From positions 117,132 to 181,131 of the forward strand of contig JAFRIW010000013.1 in assembly GCA_017432565.1 (NCBI GenBank): a stretch of 64,000 nt of DNA. The letters are read 5' to 3'. Below the pieces are notes generated by a model. The model was not told the DNA's origin and ran no database searches. It worked only from the letters and a program-made list of their open reading frames with translations. The DNA comes from Lachnospiraceae bacterium (GTDB lineage: Bacteria; Bacillota; Clostridia; Lachnospirales; Lachnospiraceae). Positions 9,014-18,002 of this stretch are shown here, piece by piece. The position numbers and the translations under genes were made by a program. Positions within the stretch are counted from its first letter, which is position 1; each line of letters opens with the position of its first letter.

Positions 9014-10078
9014 TTATTTTTTCTGAACCAGCTCGATCTGCTCCAGGATGGTCGCGATCGCATTTCCCTGGCTGCTCTGCTCCATGGCGTGAATATACTG
9101 CTCACGCTCGGAATACAGACGCTGGACCGCGTCCACAATTGTCTCCGGAAGTTCTTCGTCCGTCACCACCATGCTGTAGCCCTGTGCGCGGTAGGAATCC
9201 GCATTCAGGATCTGGTCGCCCCGGCTGTCATGCGCGAGCGGAACCAGGATATTCGGTTTCTTCAGCGCCAGCAGCTCGCTGATCGCGCCTGCACCGGCTC
9301 TGGAAATCACCACGTCCGCCATGGCAAAAATATGCTTCATCTCGTCGCTGACAAATTCAAACTGCTTATAGCCCGGAATGGTCAGGCGCAGATTGTCCAT
9401 CTTGTCCTTGCCGCACAGATGCACGATCTGGAAATCCTTAAGAAGAGCATCCAGATTTTCCCGGACCGCGGAATTGACCGAGGCCGCTCCCTGGCTGCCG
9501 CCGGTCACCATCAGCACCGGCTTGTCATCCGTAAAGCCGCAGAGCTTAAGTCCCTCCTCGCGGCTTCCGGTAAACAGATCCTCCCGGATCGGCGTTCCGG
9601 TCAGCACAGCCTTGTCCGCCGGCAGCTTCTCCAGCGTCTCCGGGAAGTTGCAGCACACTTTGTCCGCCGACGAAAAGCACAGCTTGTTGGCCAGTCCCGG
9701 CGTCACATCCGACTCGTGAATCACGCAGGGAATGTGCAGAGTGTGGGCTGCCCGGACCACCGGAACCGCCACATAGCCGCCCTTGGAAAAGATCACGTCC
9801 GGGCGGTATTCCTTCAGGAATTTTCTCGCCTGGCCAAAGCCCTTGATGACCCGGAAGGGATCACTGAAATTCTTCGGGTCAAAATAACGGCGAAGCTTCC
9901 CTGTCTCGATGCCGAGATAGGGAATGCCGCTGTCTTCAATCATTTTCTTTTCCATCCCGCCGATGGAACCGATATAGTACACCTCATAGCCGGCGCGCTG
10001 AAGATGCGGGAGCAGCGCCAGGTTCGGTGTGACATGACCGGCCGTTCCGCCGCCGGTCAGGACGATTTTCCGGCTCAT
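9014..10078 (-). CDS. murG: UDP-N-acetylglucosamine transferase MurG
   Basis: This 354-residue membrane-associated enzyme adds GlcNAc to lipid I to make lipid II for peptidoglycan. The N-terminus carries the glycine loop LTGGGTAGHVTPN, followed by SKGGYVAVP and IHESDVTPGLANK, and the C-terminal half has VTGGSQGA and SRAGAGAISE, all MurG landmarks. The start is set by a GGAGG site and an ATGA overlap with the TSCPD gene upstream. It lies outside the usual mur/div cluster; Clostridia can carry more than one MurG, so whether this is the only copy is unknown. Confidence 0.92.
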   Translation of the reverse strand: MSRKIVLTGGGTAGHVTPNLALLPHLQRAGYEVYYIGSIGGMEKKMIEDSGIPYLGIETGKLRRYFDPKNFSDPFRVIKGFGQARKFLKEYRPDVIFSKGGYVAVPVVRAAHTLHIPCVIHESDVTPGLANKLCFSSADKVCCNFPETLEKLPADKAVLTGTPIREDLFTGSREEGLKLCGFTDDKPVLMVTGGSQGAASVNSAVRENLDALLKDFQIVHLCGKDKMDNLRLTIPGYKQFEFVSDEMKHIFAMADVVISRAGAGAISELLALKKPNILVPLAHDSRGDQILNADSYRAQGYSMVVTDEELPETIVDAVQRLYSEREQYIHAMEQSSQGNAIATILEQIELVQKK

Positions 10079-10323
10079 GAGGCAATGGCCTCCTTCAGCG
10101 CTTTCGAGAGCTGATCGGGGCAGGAGGTGTTCTTGAAGCCGCATTTTGTCCCTTCCAGACGCTCAATTACATCCTCCGCCTTCATCCCGGTCACCAGCTG
10201 ACTGATGCCCTTCAGATTTCCGTTGCAGCCGCCCGTGAAGGCGACCTTCTGTATCACATGATTCTCATCCACTTCCACTTCAATCTGCGTGGAACAGGTT
10301 CCTTTTGTTCTGTAAATCATCAT
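10075..10323 (-). CDS. TSCPD domain protein (TIGR03905-type)
   Basis: This 82-residue protein contains a C-terminal Thr-Ser-Cys-Pro-Asp motif (about residues 66-70) and a conserved GGCNGNLKG stretch. Both define a small family of unknown function related to the C-terminal domain of some ribonucleotide reductases. Cys32, Cys61 and Cys68 could bind metal. An AGGTGG site precedes the start. It is the first gene of a putative operon with murG (4-bp overlap) and the ABC exporter pair. Confidence 0.85.
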   Translation of the reverse strand: MMIYRTKGTCSTQIEVEVDENHVIQKVAFTGGCNGNLKGISQLVTGMKAEDVIERLEGTKCGFKNTSCPDQLSKALKEAIAS

Positions 10324-10396
10324 CCACCTGCTTTTCCTACTGTTCAGTTGTCCTGCCTGTGTTTTCCGTTTGATCGTTTCTTCGTAACGTCTGCCT

Positions 10397-10402
10397 ATTA
10401 TA
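10397..10402 (-). promoter_or_regulatory. Candidate -10 box for the TSCPD-murG-exporter operon
   Basis: A TATAAT hexamer on the minus strand lies about 74 bp ahead of the TSCPD start in the 123-bp gap after the anti-sigma-like gene. The -35 position holds only TTTCAA, so the match rests mainly on the -10 box. Confidence 0.4.
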
Positions 10403-10446
10403 TCACAGAATGCCGTCGTTTGAAATGAAGCGGCGGAATGAATCCG

Positions 10447-11316
10447 TCAGTGCTGTTCCGCTGCCTGATCCTGCTCCGCAGCTCTGACCAGCGCATCCTC
10501 TCTCAGGCTCTCGAGCAGTTTTCCGAGTTCTTCTTCGGAGAGCTCCTCTTCAGGAGCAAAAGCTGCCGCGCCCAGATTTCTGTAGTAATATACCAGCTTC
10601 AGACCGTACTGTTCCTCGAACCTCTTCAGCTCTTTCTCATCCGGCTCATGACGGAAGCTGACCAGAATCAGCGGGCTCTCCTCCTGCGCAGCATAGTCCA
10701 TAGCCTGATCGGACGCCTCGGACTTCCCTTTTGCAGCCTCATTGAACTGGGAAGCCTCTTCCGCTTCGGCGGAGGATGCCATCATCTCGGCCGGTTCTTC
10801 TGCGGGCGCTTCCGCCTCTCTTGCTTCTGCCGCTGCCGGGGCGGACTCCGCAGCTGCCTCCGCCGGGGCTGCTTCTTCCGCTTCGGCGGCGCCCATTGTC
10901 ACTGCCTCTTCGGGCTCTGCCGCCGCTTCCGTCGGCGCAGCCTCTTCCAGTTCTTCCTCTGCCTCCGCTTCCATCGGCGCTGCTTCGGCGGCTTCTTCCG
11001 CCACAGCCTGATCGGCATATTCCGCCTGCGTCGCCGAACTCGGGGCTGACTGCATTCCGCTGTGCCGGACGAAAGAAATGCCGATAAACGTGATCAGAAG
11101 GCAGGCGGCCGCGGCCGCCAGAATACCGGTTCGCTGCCTCCACACCAGTCTGCGGTCAGAAGCCGGACGAGCTTCTTCCTCCTCGGCGCGGGCGAGCAGT
11201 TCCTCATCGACCTCGCCGATCGCCGCAAAAAGATCTTCCGCATTCAGCGGTCTTGTTTTTTTCTGTGCTCCGGAATCCTCCGGAAAGCGGTTCTGATCCA
11301 TATTCCTGTCAGACAT
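10447..11316 (-). CDS. Putative membrane anti-sigma factor with Ala/Glu-rich stalk
   Basis: This 289-residue single-pass protein has a cytoplasmic N-terminus (1-62), one membrane helix (about 63-83), a very Ala/Glu-rich extracellular stalk (about 95-215) and a folded C-terminal domain (about 218-285). That last domain, starting LILVSFRHEP and ending in LREDALVRAAEQD, resembles protease propeptide/I9-type inhibitor folds; this is pattern recognition, not a database hit. The start overlaps the end of the upstream ECF sigma gene by 8 bp, the usual layout of sigma/anti-sigma pairs. No classical zinc-binding anti-sigma motif is seen, so the anti-sigma role is inferred from context. Confidence 0.65.
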   Translation of the reverse strand: MSDRNMDQNRFPEDSGAQKKTRPLNAEDLFAAIGEVDEELLARAEEEEARPASDRRLVWRQRTGILAAAAACLLITFIGISFVRHSGMQSAPSSATQAEYADQAVAEEAAEAAPMEAEAEEELEEAAPTEAAAEPEEAVTMGAAEAEEAAPAEAAAESAPAAAEAREAEAPAEEPAEMMASSAEAEEASQFNEAAKGKSEASDQAMDYAAQEESPLILVSFRHEPDEKELKRFEEQYGLKLVYYYRNLGAAAFAPEEELSEEELGKLLESLREDALVRAAEQDQAAEQH

Positions 11317-11872
11317 AGAGGAACGCCTCCTTCTGCAGATGTGCCTTCAGTTTCCTGCGTGTACGCCCGAGCATTACCAGGACATAATTTTCCGACATGC
11401 CATAGTGCGCTGCGATCTCCTCGGTGCTCTGGGCCCGGAAATAGCGCATGAGAAAGACATTCGATTCCCGCTCAGGAAGCGTCCTGAGAAACGCGGTGAT
11501 ACTCTCCACCAGCTCCCTGTACTCATAATTTTCTTCCACTCTTGTGCCGTCCGGAATGCTCTCCTCCAGCTCCTCCAGCACCGCCGTAAAGCCGGCGTCC
11601 CGCTTCTTCGCGTGGGTGATGCGGTAGCGGTCAAAGGACAGATTCCGCACAATCTTTGCCAGATAGAGCTTCAGCCGCTGCGGTCTGGAAGGCGGCATGT
11701 CATTCCAGGCGCGCAGCCAGGTGTCGCTGACACACTCCTCCGAATCCTCGGCGGTTTCCAGAATATTAAAGGAGATCGAGTAGCAGTAATTGCCGTATTT
11801 CTCCTGCGTCCGCGCAATGGCGGACTCATTCCGGTCCCAGTACAGGTCGATGATCGCTTCGTCACTTGTCAT
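11309..11872 (-). CDS. ECF-type RNA polymerase sigma factor
   Basis: This 187-residue protein has sigma region 2 (about 15-85, with AEDSEECVSDTWLRAW and KLYLAKIVRNLSFDRYR) and region 4 (about 125-180, with LPERESNVFLMRYFRAQSTE and a helix-turn-helix at AAHYGMSENYV). It would direct RNA polymerase to a small regulon under control of the overlapping membrane protein gene downstream. It is transcribed from the 270-bp gap after pckA, which contains a long inverted repeat. Confidence 0.9.
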   Translation of the reverse strand: MTSDEAIIDLYWDRNESAIARTQEKYGNYCYSISFNILETAEDSEECVSDTWLRAWNDMPPSRPQRLKLYLAKIVRNLSFDRYRITHAKKRDAGFTAVLEELEESIPDGTRVEENYEYRELVESITAFLRTLPERESNVFLMRYFRAQSTEEIAAHYGMSENYVLVMLGRTRRKLKAHLQKEAFLYV

Positions 11873-11993
11873 AGCCGGTTTCCTTACTTCTGATCGCGTT
11901 CCGCCGCGCTCCTGCGCGCCGGTCCGTCTGTAATACCCTTCACTCTATAAGACGCAGTTTCCGCACCTTCTCTGACACTTTTTTACGGTCGTA

Positions 11994-12049
11994 AAGACCC
12001 ATGATGGACTCGGCGGCAAGGAGCGTCCGTCCGAGCCATCATGGGTCTT
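11994..12049. repeat. Long inverted repeat upstream of the ECF sigma gene
   Basis: Arms 11994-12013 and 12031-12049 pair over 19 bp with a single bulged A, around a 17-nt loop. Each arm contains the core GACCCATGATGG. No T-run follows on either strand, so it is not an ordinary terminator. It lies between the pckA terminator and the sigma gene. A small palindrome, TTTACG-GT-CGTAAA, touches its left side at about 11982-11995. Confidence 0.75.
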
Positions 12050-12059
12050 GAAGGTTCTT

Positions 12060-12090
12060 AAAAAAGGAGCGCAGACTGCTCTGCGCTCCC
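12060..12090 (-). terminator. Intrinsic terminator of pckA
   Basis: On the minus strand a 9-bp stem (GGAGCGCAG/CTGCGCTCC, arms 12066-12074 and 12081-12089) with a 6-nt loop is followed directly by a run of six T. It lies about 50 bp after the pckA stop codon. Confidence 0.88.
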
Positions 12091-12142
12091 ATTATAGCCG
12101 ATCTGTATCTTCAGGCCAAACTTTTCGGAATCAGTGCTCCGA

Positions 12143-13756
12143 TCAGATGTGCGGGCCTGCTGCCACGAGTGCCTTGCCGGCCTCGTTGGACTCGTACTTC
12201 TTGAAGTTCTTGATGAATCTGCCGGCCAGATCCTGTGCCTTTGCATCCCACTCAGCGGCATCCGCATAGGTGTCGCGGGGATCCAGGATAGCGGGATCAA
12301 CGCCCGGAAGCTCTGTGGGAACCTCGAAATCGAAGACCGGAATCTTCTTGGTGGGTGCCTTCAGGACATCGCCGTTCAGGATTGCGTCGATGATGCCGCG
12401 GGTATCCTTGATGGAGATTCTCTTGCCGGTGCCGTTCCAGCCGGTGTTGACCAGATATGCCTTCGCGCCGCTCTTCTGCATCTTCTTGACCAGCTCTTCG
12501 CCGTACTTGGTCGGATGCAGCTCCAGGAATGCCTGGCCGAAGCATGCGGAGAAGGTAGGAGTGGGCTCTGTGATGCCGCGCTCGGTTCCTGCGAGCTTTG
12601 CTGTGAAGCCGGACAGGAAGTAGTACTGTGTCTGCTCAGGTGTCAGGATGGAGACAGGCGGCAGAACACCGAAAGCGTCTGCGGACAGGAAGATGACGTT
12701 CTGAGCATCCGGTCCTGCGGAGATCGGGCGAACCTTCTTGACGATGTTCTCGATGTGCTCGATCGGATAGGAAACACGGGTATTCTCGGTCACGCTCTTG
12801 TCAGCAAAATCGATCTTGCCTTCTGCGTCAACCGTGACGTTCTCAAGCAGAGCGTTGCGGCGGATTGCGTTGTAGATGTCGGGCTCGGATTCCTTGTCGA
12901 GGTTGATGACCTTCGCGTAGCAGCCGCCCTCGAAGTTGAAGACACCGTTGTCGTCCCAGCCGTGCTCGTCATCGCCGATGAGCAGTCTCTTGGGATCGGT
13001 GGACAGGGTGGTCTTGCCGGTTCCGGACAGACCGAAGAAGATCGCGGTGTTCTCGCCGTTCATATCTGTGTTTGCGGAGCAGTGCATGGAAGCAATGCCC
13101 TTCAGCGGCAGATAGTAGTTCATCATGGAGAACATGCCCTTCTTCATCTCGCCGCCGTACCAGGTGTTCAGGATAACCTGCTCGCGGCTGGTGATATTGA
13201 AGGCAGCGCAGGTGGAGGAATTCATGCCGAGCTCTTCCCAGCCCTCGACTTCCGCCTTGGAAGCGTTGTAAACGACAAAGTCAGGCTCGAAGCTCTCAAG
13301 CTCTTCCTCGGTCGGCTGGATGAACATGTTCTTGACGAAGTGTGCCTGCCATGCAACTTCCATGATGAAGCGGATCGCCATGCGGGTGTCCTTGTTCGCG
13401 CCGCAGAAAGCATCCATGACAAACAGTCTCTTTCCGGAGAGCTGCTTCTGAGCCATTGCCTTGACCTTCGCCCAGACTTCCTCGCTCATCGGATGGTTGT
13501 CGTTCTTGTAACCCTCGGTAGTCCACCAGACGGTGTCCTTGGAGTTCTCGTCCATGACAATGTATTTGTCCTTGGGCGAACGGCCGGTATAGATACCGGT
13601 CATAACGTTGACAGCGTCGAGCTCGGTCAGCACGCCCTTGTCGTAGCCTTCCAGCTCCGGCTTCATCTCTTCCTCAAACAGGAATTCGAAAGAAGGGTTG
13701 TGGATGATCTCGGTCGCGCCGATGATACCATACTTTTCCAGATTCAGATCTGCCAT
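12143..13756 (-). CDS. pckA: Phosphoenolpyruvate carboxykinase (ATP)
   Basis: This 537-residue cytoplasmic enzyme interconverts oxaloacetate + ATP and PEP + ADP + CO2. In fermenting anaerobes it often runs toward oxaloacetate. The ATP-type family is shown by GRSPKDKY, the kinase P-loop [11 protein letters not shown], the metal-binding GDDEHGWD region and [11 protein letters not shown] near the C-terminus. Length is typical. It is a single-gene transcript with its own clear promoter upstream and terminator downstream. Codon use is strongly biased, suggesting high expression. Confidence 0.98.
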   Translation of the reverse strand: MADLNLEKYGIIGATEIIHNPSFEFLFEEEMKPELEGYDKGVLTELDAVNVMTGIYTGRSPKDKYIVMDENSKDTVWWTTEGYKNDNHPMSEEVWAKVKAMAQKQLSGKRLFVMDAFCGANKDTRMAIRFIMEVAWQAHFVKNMFIQPTEEELESFEPDFVVYNASKAEVEGWEELGMNSSTCAAFNITSREQVILNTWYGGEMKKGMFSMMNYYLPLKGIASMHCSANTDMNGENTAIFFGLSGTGKTTLSTDPKRLLIGDDEHGWDDNGVFNFEGGCYAKVINLDKESEPDIYNAIRRNALLENVTVDAEGKIDFADKSVTENTRVSYPIEHIENIVKKVRPISAGPDAQNVIFLSADAFGVLPPVSILTPEQTQYYFLSGFTAKLAGTERGITEPTPTFSACFGQAFLELHPTKYGEELVKKMQKSGAKAYLVNTGWNGTGKRISIKDTRGIIDAILNGDVLKAPTKKIPVFDFEVPTELPGVDPAILDPRDTYADAAEWDAKAQDLAGRFIKNFKKYESNEAGKALVAAGPHI

Positions 13757-13812
13757 ACTGTTTAACCTCTTTCCTTTATATAGAATAAAATAGGTGAATA
13801 ATTTCCAAAAAC

Positions 13813-13840
13813 ATTATACATATTTAACCGGATAAATCAA
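13813..13840 (-). promoter_or_regulatory. Sigma-A-type promoter of pckA
   Basis: On the minus strand TTGATT (-35) and TATAAT (-10) are separated by 16 bp, about 56 bp ahead of the pckA ATG. The surrounding DNA is AT-rich in contrast to the flanking genes. Confidence 0.8.
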
Positions 13841-13867
13841 CAGAAAGCGTGCGCCTCTGCACAGATT

Positions 13868-14689
13868 TCAAGGCTCTTTGTCCCATTTTGCCAGTTCATA
13901 GAAGATCACCGCGCTGGCGGCGGCCACATTCAGCGAATCCACGCCGTGCTGCATCGGGATCCGGACGACATAGTCGCTCTCCCGGATGGTGTCCTCACAC
14001 AGGCCGTCTCCCTCCGCGCCCAGCAGAACTGCAAGGCGCTCTTCCTTCTTCAGATTCTCATCGTCCGGAGCGACCGGATCGCCGGACAGCGCCATCGCCG
14101 CCGTCCGAAAGCCCAGCTCATGCAGCAGCTTTATTTCGCTTCCCGCCCCGCCGACATACGTCCAGGGCATCTGCAGCGCCGCGCCCATGCCGACCCGCAG
14201 CGCCCGGCGGTACAGCGGGTCGCTGCACTCCCGCGTCAGAAGCGCCGCCTCCATGCCCAAAGCGGCAGCACTTCGCAGAATCGCCCCGACATTCGCCGGG
14301 TTTGTGACGTTTTCCAGGACGGCGATCCGGTGCATGCCTGCGGTCAGCGCACCTGCTTCCGGCAGAGGTTTTCTGCGCATCGCGCAGAGTACGCCCCGTG
14401 TCAGGGCAAAACCTGTCAGGCGGTTCAGTACCTCCAGGCCGGCCGTATAGACCGGAATGTCCCCGCATCGTCCGGGCAGATCCGCGGCATCCGTCTCCAG
14501 CCGCTTTGTCTCCACGAGGAGCGAGAGCGGCTCATAGCCCGCATCGAGCGCGCGGCGGACCACCAGTGCGCTCTCCGCGAGGAAAATGCCCGGCGCCGGC
14601 TCGTCATAGTGCAGAAGCTGTGCCTCGTTCAGACGCGAATAAACATCCAGACGCGGATCGTCAAAATCCGTAATTTCCAGCAGTTTCAT
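13868..14689 (-). CDS. TrmH/SpoU-family RNA 2'-O-methyltransferase
   Basis: This 273-residue protein has an N-terminal RNA-binding region (about 1-100) and a SPOUT knot methyltransferase domain. The domain shows the motifs NVTNPANVGAILRSAAALG (motif 1), LLGAEGDGL (motif 2) and IPMQHGVDSLNVAAASAV (motif 3). It would methylate a ribose in rRNA or tRNA using S-adenosylmethionine; the exact target cannot be read from sequence. It is the last gene of a minus-strand run with the hydrolase (23-bp gap) and PfkB kinase genes. Confidence 0.9.
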   Translation of the reverse strand: MKLLEITDFDDPRLDVYSRLNEAQLLHYDEPAPGIFLAESALVVRRALDAGYEPLSLLVETKRLETDAADLPGRCGDIPVYTAGLEVLNRLTGFALTRGVLCAMRRKPLPEAGALTAGMHRIAVLENVTNPANVGAILRSAAALGMEAALLTRECSDPLYRRALRVGMGAALQMPWTYVGGAGSEIKLLHELGFRTAAMALSGDPVAPDDENLKKEERLAVLLGAEGDGLCEDTIRESDYVVRIPMQHGVDSLNVAAASAVIFYELAKWDKEP

Positions 14690-14712
14690 GATGGTTTCAG
14701 GGCTTCTCTGTA

Positions 14713-15525
14713 TTACGCCGGACCTGAGAAAAAGTCCAGAATCCGCCCGCTCCAGTCCTTCGTCTCCTCATAAAGGCCGTGTCCGAGCCCCGGGAAGATG
14801 TACAGTGCTGCGCCGGGAATCCGGCCTGCAATCTCTCCGGAGGCCTCCGCACCGACGATCCTGTCCTCCGCGCCGCCGAGCACCAGCACCGGACAGGAAA
14901 TCTCCGGCAGGCGCTCCCAGGCGTCATGCCTGCGGCAGGACTCTGCCTCGATCAGAAAACGGGTGAATTCCTTCGGCTTTCCGACAAAATTCAGAAGCGG
15001 ATAGGCGCGTCTCGCCTTCTCCAGATTTTTACCGGTATACATGTTCTCCGAGGTGTCCACCATCAGATCGTGATAGCGGCCCTGCTCAGCCATCTCTATC
15101 CAGCGGATCACATTCTGCTCAATCAGCGGATTGCAGCGCGCACTGGTCACGGTGAGCACGAGCCGGCGGACCCGCTCCGGAAACCGGATCGCGAGCCACT
15201 GCGCGATCATGCCGCCCTGTGAGACGCCGATCACGTCGGCCTTCGCAATGCCGAGGCTGTCCATGGCCAGCACCAGGTCTTCCGCCATTTTTTCGGTGGT
15301 ATAGCCCTCTTCCAGCTCATTGACGCGGCTGAAGGCATAGACGGTGTGATCTCTTGCAAAATCTTCATAGAGCAGGGCAAAACCAGCTGCGGTGCCTTTG
15401 ACCGTGCGCAGCCCGTCTCCCAGCCCGGGAATCATAATGATGATATCCGGCCCGGACCCATACGAGATATAATCCATCGTGCGGGTGCCGAGCCGGAGTG
15501 TACCGTTTTTAGCGTGATGAAACAT
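14713..15525 (-). CDS. Alpha/beta-fold hydrolase
   Basis: This 270-residue protein has the nucleophile elbow GVSQGGM (Ser near residue 99), an oxyanion-side stretch MIPGLGDG near residue 34, an acid in LVLGGAEDRIV and a catalytic His in GLGHGLYEE near the C-terminus. It has no signal peptide, so it acts in the cytoplasm on a small ester, lactone or similar substrate that cannot be specified. It lies between the PfkB kinase and RNA methylase genes. The only ribosome site is a distant AAGGA. Confidence 0.85.
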   Translation of the reverse strand: MFHHAKNGTLRLGTRTMDYISYGSGPDIIIMIPGLGDGLRTVKGTAAGFALLYEDFARDHTVYAFSRVNELEEGYTTEKMAEDLVLAMDSLGIAKADVIGVSQGGMIAQWLAIRFPERVRRLVLTVTSARCNPLIEQNVIRWIEMAEQGRYHDLMVDTSENMYTGKNLEKARRAYPLLNFVGKPKEFTRFLIEAESCRRHDAWERLPEISCPVLVLGGAEDRIVGAEASGEIAGRIPGAALYIFPGLGHGLYEETKDWSGRILDFFSGPA

Positions 15526-15560
15526 GTTGATCTGTCAATCCTTACTTTGCTTTTTACAGT

Positions 15561-16493
15561 TTACTCCCTGCTTTCCAGGCCGAATTCCTCCGGCAGGAAT
15601 CTCGGGCAGACGCTTTCCTTCGTCGCGATGACGGCGGATGCCAGCCGCGTGCCGATTTCGCAGGCTTCTTTCAGCGTTTTGCCATAAGTCAGGCCGATGG
15701 CGACACCGGCGAAAAACGCGTCGCCGCAGCCGGTCGTGTCCACACACTCCACTTTCATGGCGGGGACATAGCCGCTCTCACCGGTGCTGTCCGCATAAAC
15801 GGCCCCATAGCCGCCCAGCGTGACGACCATTTTCTGCATCTGCGCCAGCCGGACCTTCTCGGCAATCACCGGCTGCAGAGCCTCAGCATCTTCCTCTTTA
15901 TAGACCTCGGAGAAGAGCAGCCCCGCCTCCTGGCAGTTGCAGACAACGCAGCTGATATACTTCAGCAGGTCTCTGCGCTCCATGGCGATGGACATATTCG
16001 TAACCGGCGAGTACACTCTTTTCCCGTGACGTCCGGCCAGCTCCAGCACCTTTTTCAGGATCGGCGTGTCGATATCGATCTCAACCACAATGCTGTCCGC
16101 ATTTGAAAACAGCTCGTCCCCGTGCTCCTCCAGAATCTCCAGAATCGGCATCAGATCAGGGCGCTTGCTGATCGAGGCGACGACATCGCCGCTGCTGTCG
16201 AAAATCGCGAGCCACGTTCCGAGGCCGTCCGGCATTTTCCGGATATACTCCGTGTTCACACGGTGCCGCTCCAGCTTGGCCAGCACGTCCGCACTGATGC
16301 CGCTCTCGTCCACAACGCTGACAAAAGACGGCCTCAGTTCCACGTTTCCGATGTCCTCCGCGATATTCCGGCAGACGCCGCCGTGGGTCTGAATGACACG
16401 GCCCGCGTTGCGCCCGCCCGGAATATAGAAGCCGTCCGGATAGCCTTTGATATCAACAAACGTCGCCCCGATTACAAGTATTCCCTGATTCAT
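15561..16493 (-). CDS. PfkB-family sugar or nucleoside kinase
   Basis: This 310-residue protein has the PfkB N-terminal glycine region (GGRNAGRVIQTHGGVCRN) and the C-terminal anion hole and catalytic base motif DTTGCGDAFFAG around residue 250. The substrate is unresolved; the opening with VIGATFVDIKG and the overall layout resemble pseudouridine kinases of the PsuK/PscK group. No pseudouridine glycosidase gene lies next to it, so that reading stays an inference. It is the first gene of a run with the hydrolase and methylase. Confidence 0.85.
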   Translation of the reverse strand: MNQGILVIGATFVDIKGYPDGFYIPGGRNAGRVIQTHGGVCRNIAEDIGNVELRPSFVSVVDESGISADVLAKLERHRVNTEYIRKMPDGLGTWLAIFDSSGDVVASISKRPDLMPILEILEEHGDELFSNADSIVVEIDIDTPILKKVLELAGRHGKRVYSPVTNMSIAMERRDLLKYISCVVCNCQEAGLLFSEVYKEEDAEALQPVIAEKVRLAQMQKMVVTLGGYGAVYADSTGESGYVPAMKVECVDTTGCGDAFFAGVAIGLTYGKTLKEACEIGTRLASAVIATKESVCPRFLPEEFGLESRE

Positions 16494-16544
16494 CCTGATG
16501 CTCCGATCAGACTTCTGCTTTCAGTCAGTCCTTATCTGTATTTC

Positions 16545-17819
16545 TTATTTGCTGTATTCGCGGATCAGACCGCCCAGTTCTTCGTTCTCATCCAGGGACG
16601 CGCGCGCATCCTTGTCAAAGGTGCACTGAACCAGCCGCACATCTCCGTTGGTCGAGAACAGGTTTCCGTCCAGTTTCTCGAAACTACAGTCGATGAAATC
16701 CGCGTTGCCGCCGTGGATTTCAAACATCGTGAACTCCTCGCAGTCGTGGAAATCCGTATGCATGAACAGTGTGTCGTAGGTCTCGCTGAGCATCGCGCAG
16801 CCATAGGTGCAGTCATGAATATCGCATCCGCTTACATTCAGATTTCCGCTGTCCGTCACTTCAAACGCATAGGTTCCGCAGCCGTACAGCTCACTGTCAA
16901 CGACATGTACGTTATAGCAGTCATAGAGGCTCAGCACGTCGCCCTGGCAGGATCCCTGCTCTATCGTGTGACCCAGCACAAGATTGTCGATCGTAATATT
17001 GCTGCAGTCCACAAAGCTCAGGACATCCGCATAGCGGGGCTCCACCACGATCTCAGCCGGATCCTCCGGATCCGCGGAGGTCAGTGTCAGTCCGTAGTAA
17101 TTCGCCAGAATCAGGCCGGTACCGTCAAAGACGCTCTCCTGATAGATTCCGAAGTACTCCGCAGTGGAATCCGGATCCACGAACTCCCAGTCCCATTTTT
17201 CTACTTCCTTACTGTGCTCATCCACCCACTCTGTGAGATTGTAGGTTCCGGGCATCAGAACGACGGTCGTGTAATCGCCCAGTGCGTTCATCAGCTCCTC
17301 TGCGTTTTCGACGATCACCATATCATCGTCCATATCGAATTCATAGAAGCCTTCGGGTTCTCCCCCCGCAGCGGCTCCGATCATCTCCTTCACCTCATCC
17401 AGGGTGGGCGCCGGATCTTTACTCTTCGTGAATCTGAACTCAATATCCTCGCTCTCTTCGGCAATAGTCAGAACATCCTTTTTGACAGTGTAATCAATGA
17501 TTTCATCTTCTACGGTCAGTTTGCCGTCGGACCAGGTGATTTCCTGGTACTCATCTATGAGATAGAAAATGCCGGTTCCGTCATCATTCAGAATCAGACC
17601 GCCGATTAAACCGAGCGCCTCAAGCGTTTCCGCATCGAATTCCACTCCCTCTTCCGCCACATACGATAAAACGTAATATCCGGCGTCCTTATAAGTCTGT
17701 GCTGAAGTGGTCTTCGCCTTGGTTGTCGCAGCCTGTGCCGTAAATCCGGAGAAAATAAAGCAGACTGCAAGAATCATCGCGGCGGCAGCAGCAGCCGCTT
17801 TTCTGAAGGAAAAAGTCAT
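16545..17819 (-). CDS. Secreted right-handed beta-helix protein
   Basis: The frame is open to 17960, but the ATG at 17819 has a GGGAGGTG site 5 bp upstream and begins a signal peptide (MTFSFRKAAAAAAAMILAV...), giving 424 residues. Residues about 30-165 form an acidic domain, followed by a segment with a pectate-lyase/parallel beta-helix pattern from about 175 to 400. There, short strands repeat with cysteines and Asn/Asp turns (FVDCSNITID, LYDCYNVHVV, ISGCDIHDC-like units). No catalytic signature is evident. It is probably exported and may bind or modify a glycan; function unknown. It diverges from the MFS gene. Confidence 0.75.
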   Translation of the reverse strand: MTFSFRKAAAAAAAMILAVCFIFSGFTAQAATTKAKTTSAQTYKDAGYYVLSYVAEEGVEFDAETLEALGLIGGLILNDDGTGIFYLIDEYQEITWSDGKLTVEDEIIDYTVKKDVLTIAEESEDIEFRFTKSKDPAPTLDEVKEMIGAAAGGEPEGFYEFDMDDDMVIVENAEELMNALGDYTTVVLMPGTYNLTEWVDEHSKEVEKWDWEFVDPDSTAEYFGIYQESVFDGTGLILANYYGLTLTSADPEDPAEIVVEPRYADVLSFVDCSNITIDNLVLGHTIEQGSCQGDVLSLYDCYNVHVVDSELYGCGTYAFEVTDSGNLNVSGCDIHDCTYGCAMLSETYDTLFMHTDFHDCEEFTMFEIHGGNADFIDCSFEKLDGNLFSTNGDVRLVQCTFDKDARASLDENEELGGLIREYSK

Positions 17820-18002
17820 GTCGCACCTCCCATCATAAAAAACTATCGGTGCCGCCCGGCAGCCCCTCTTTTCTGTCTCACCGGCGGCAGATTCATGTCG
17901 TACATACACATTTTGGCATAGTGCGGACCTCCTGTCCATAGCGGAAAAATGTGCTATCATAGGCTATCATAAGCCTGTCGGGGCATCAGGAGGGGGAGCA
18001 AT

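Noticed and set aside
12134..13765. Plus-strand open frame of 543 codons opposite pckA
   Set aside because: It covers exactly the antisense of a highly conserved gene and has no ribosome site or recognisable domain.
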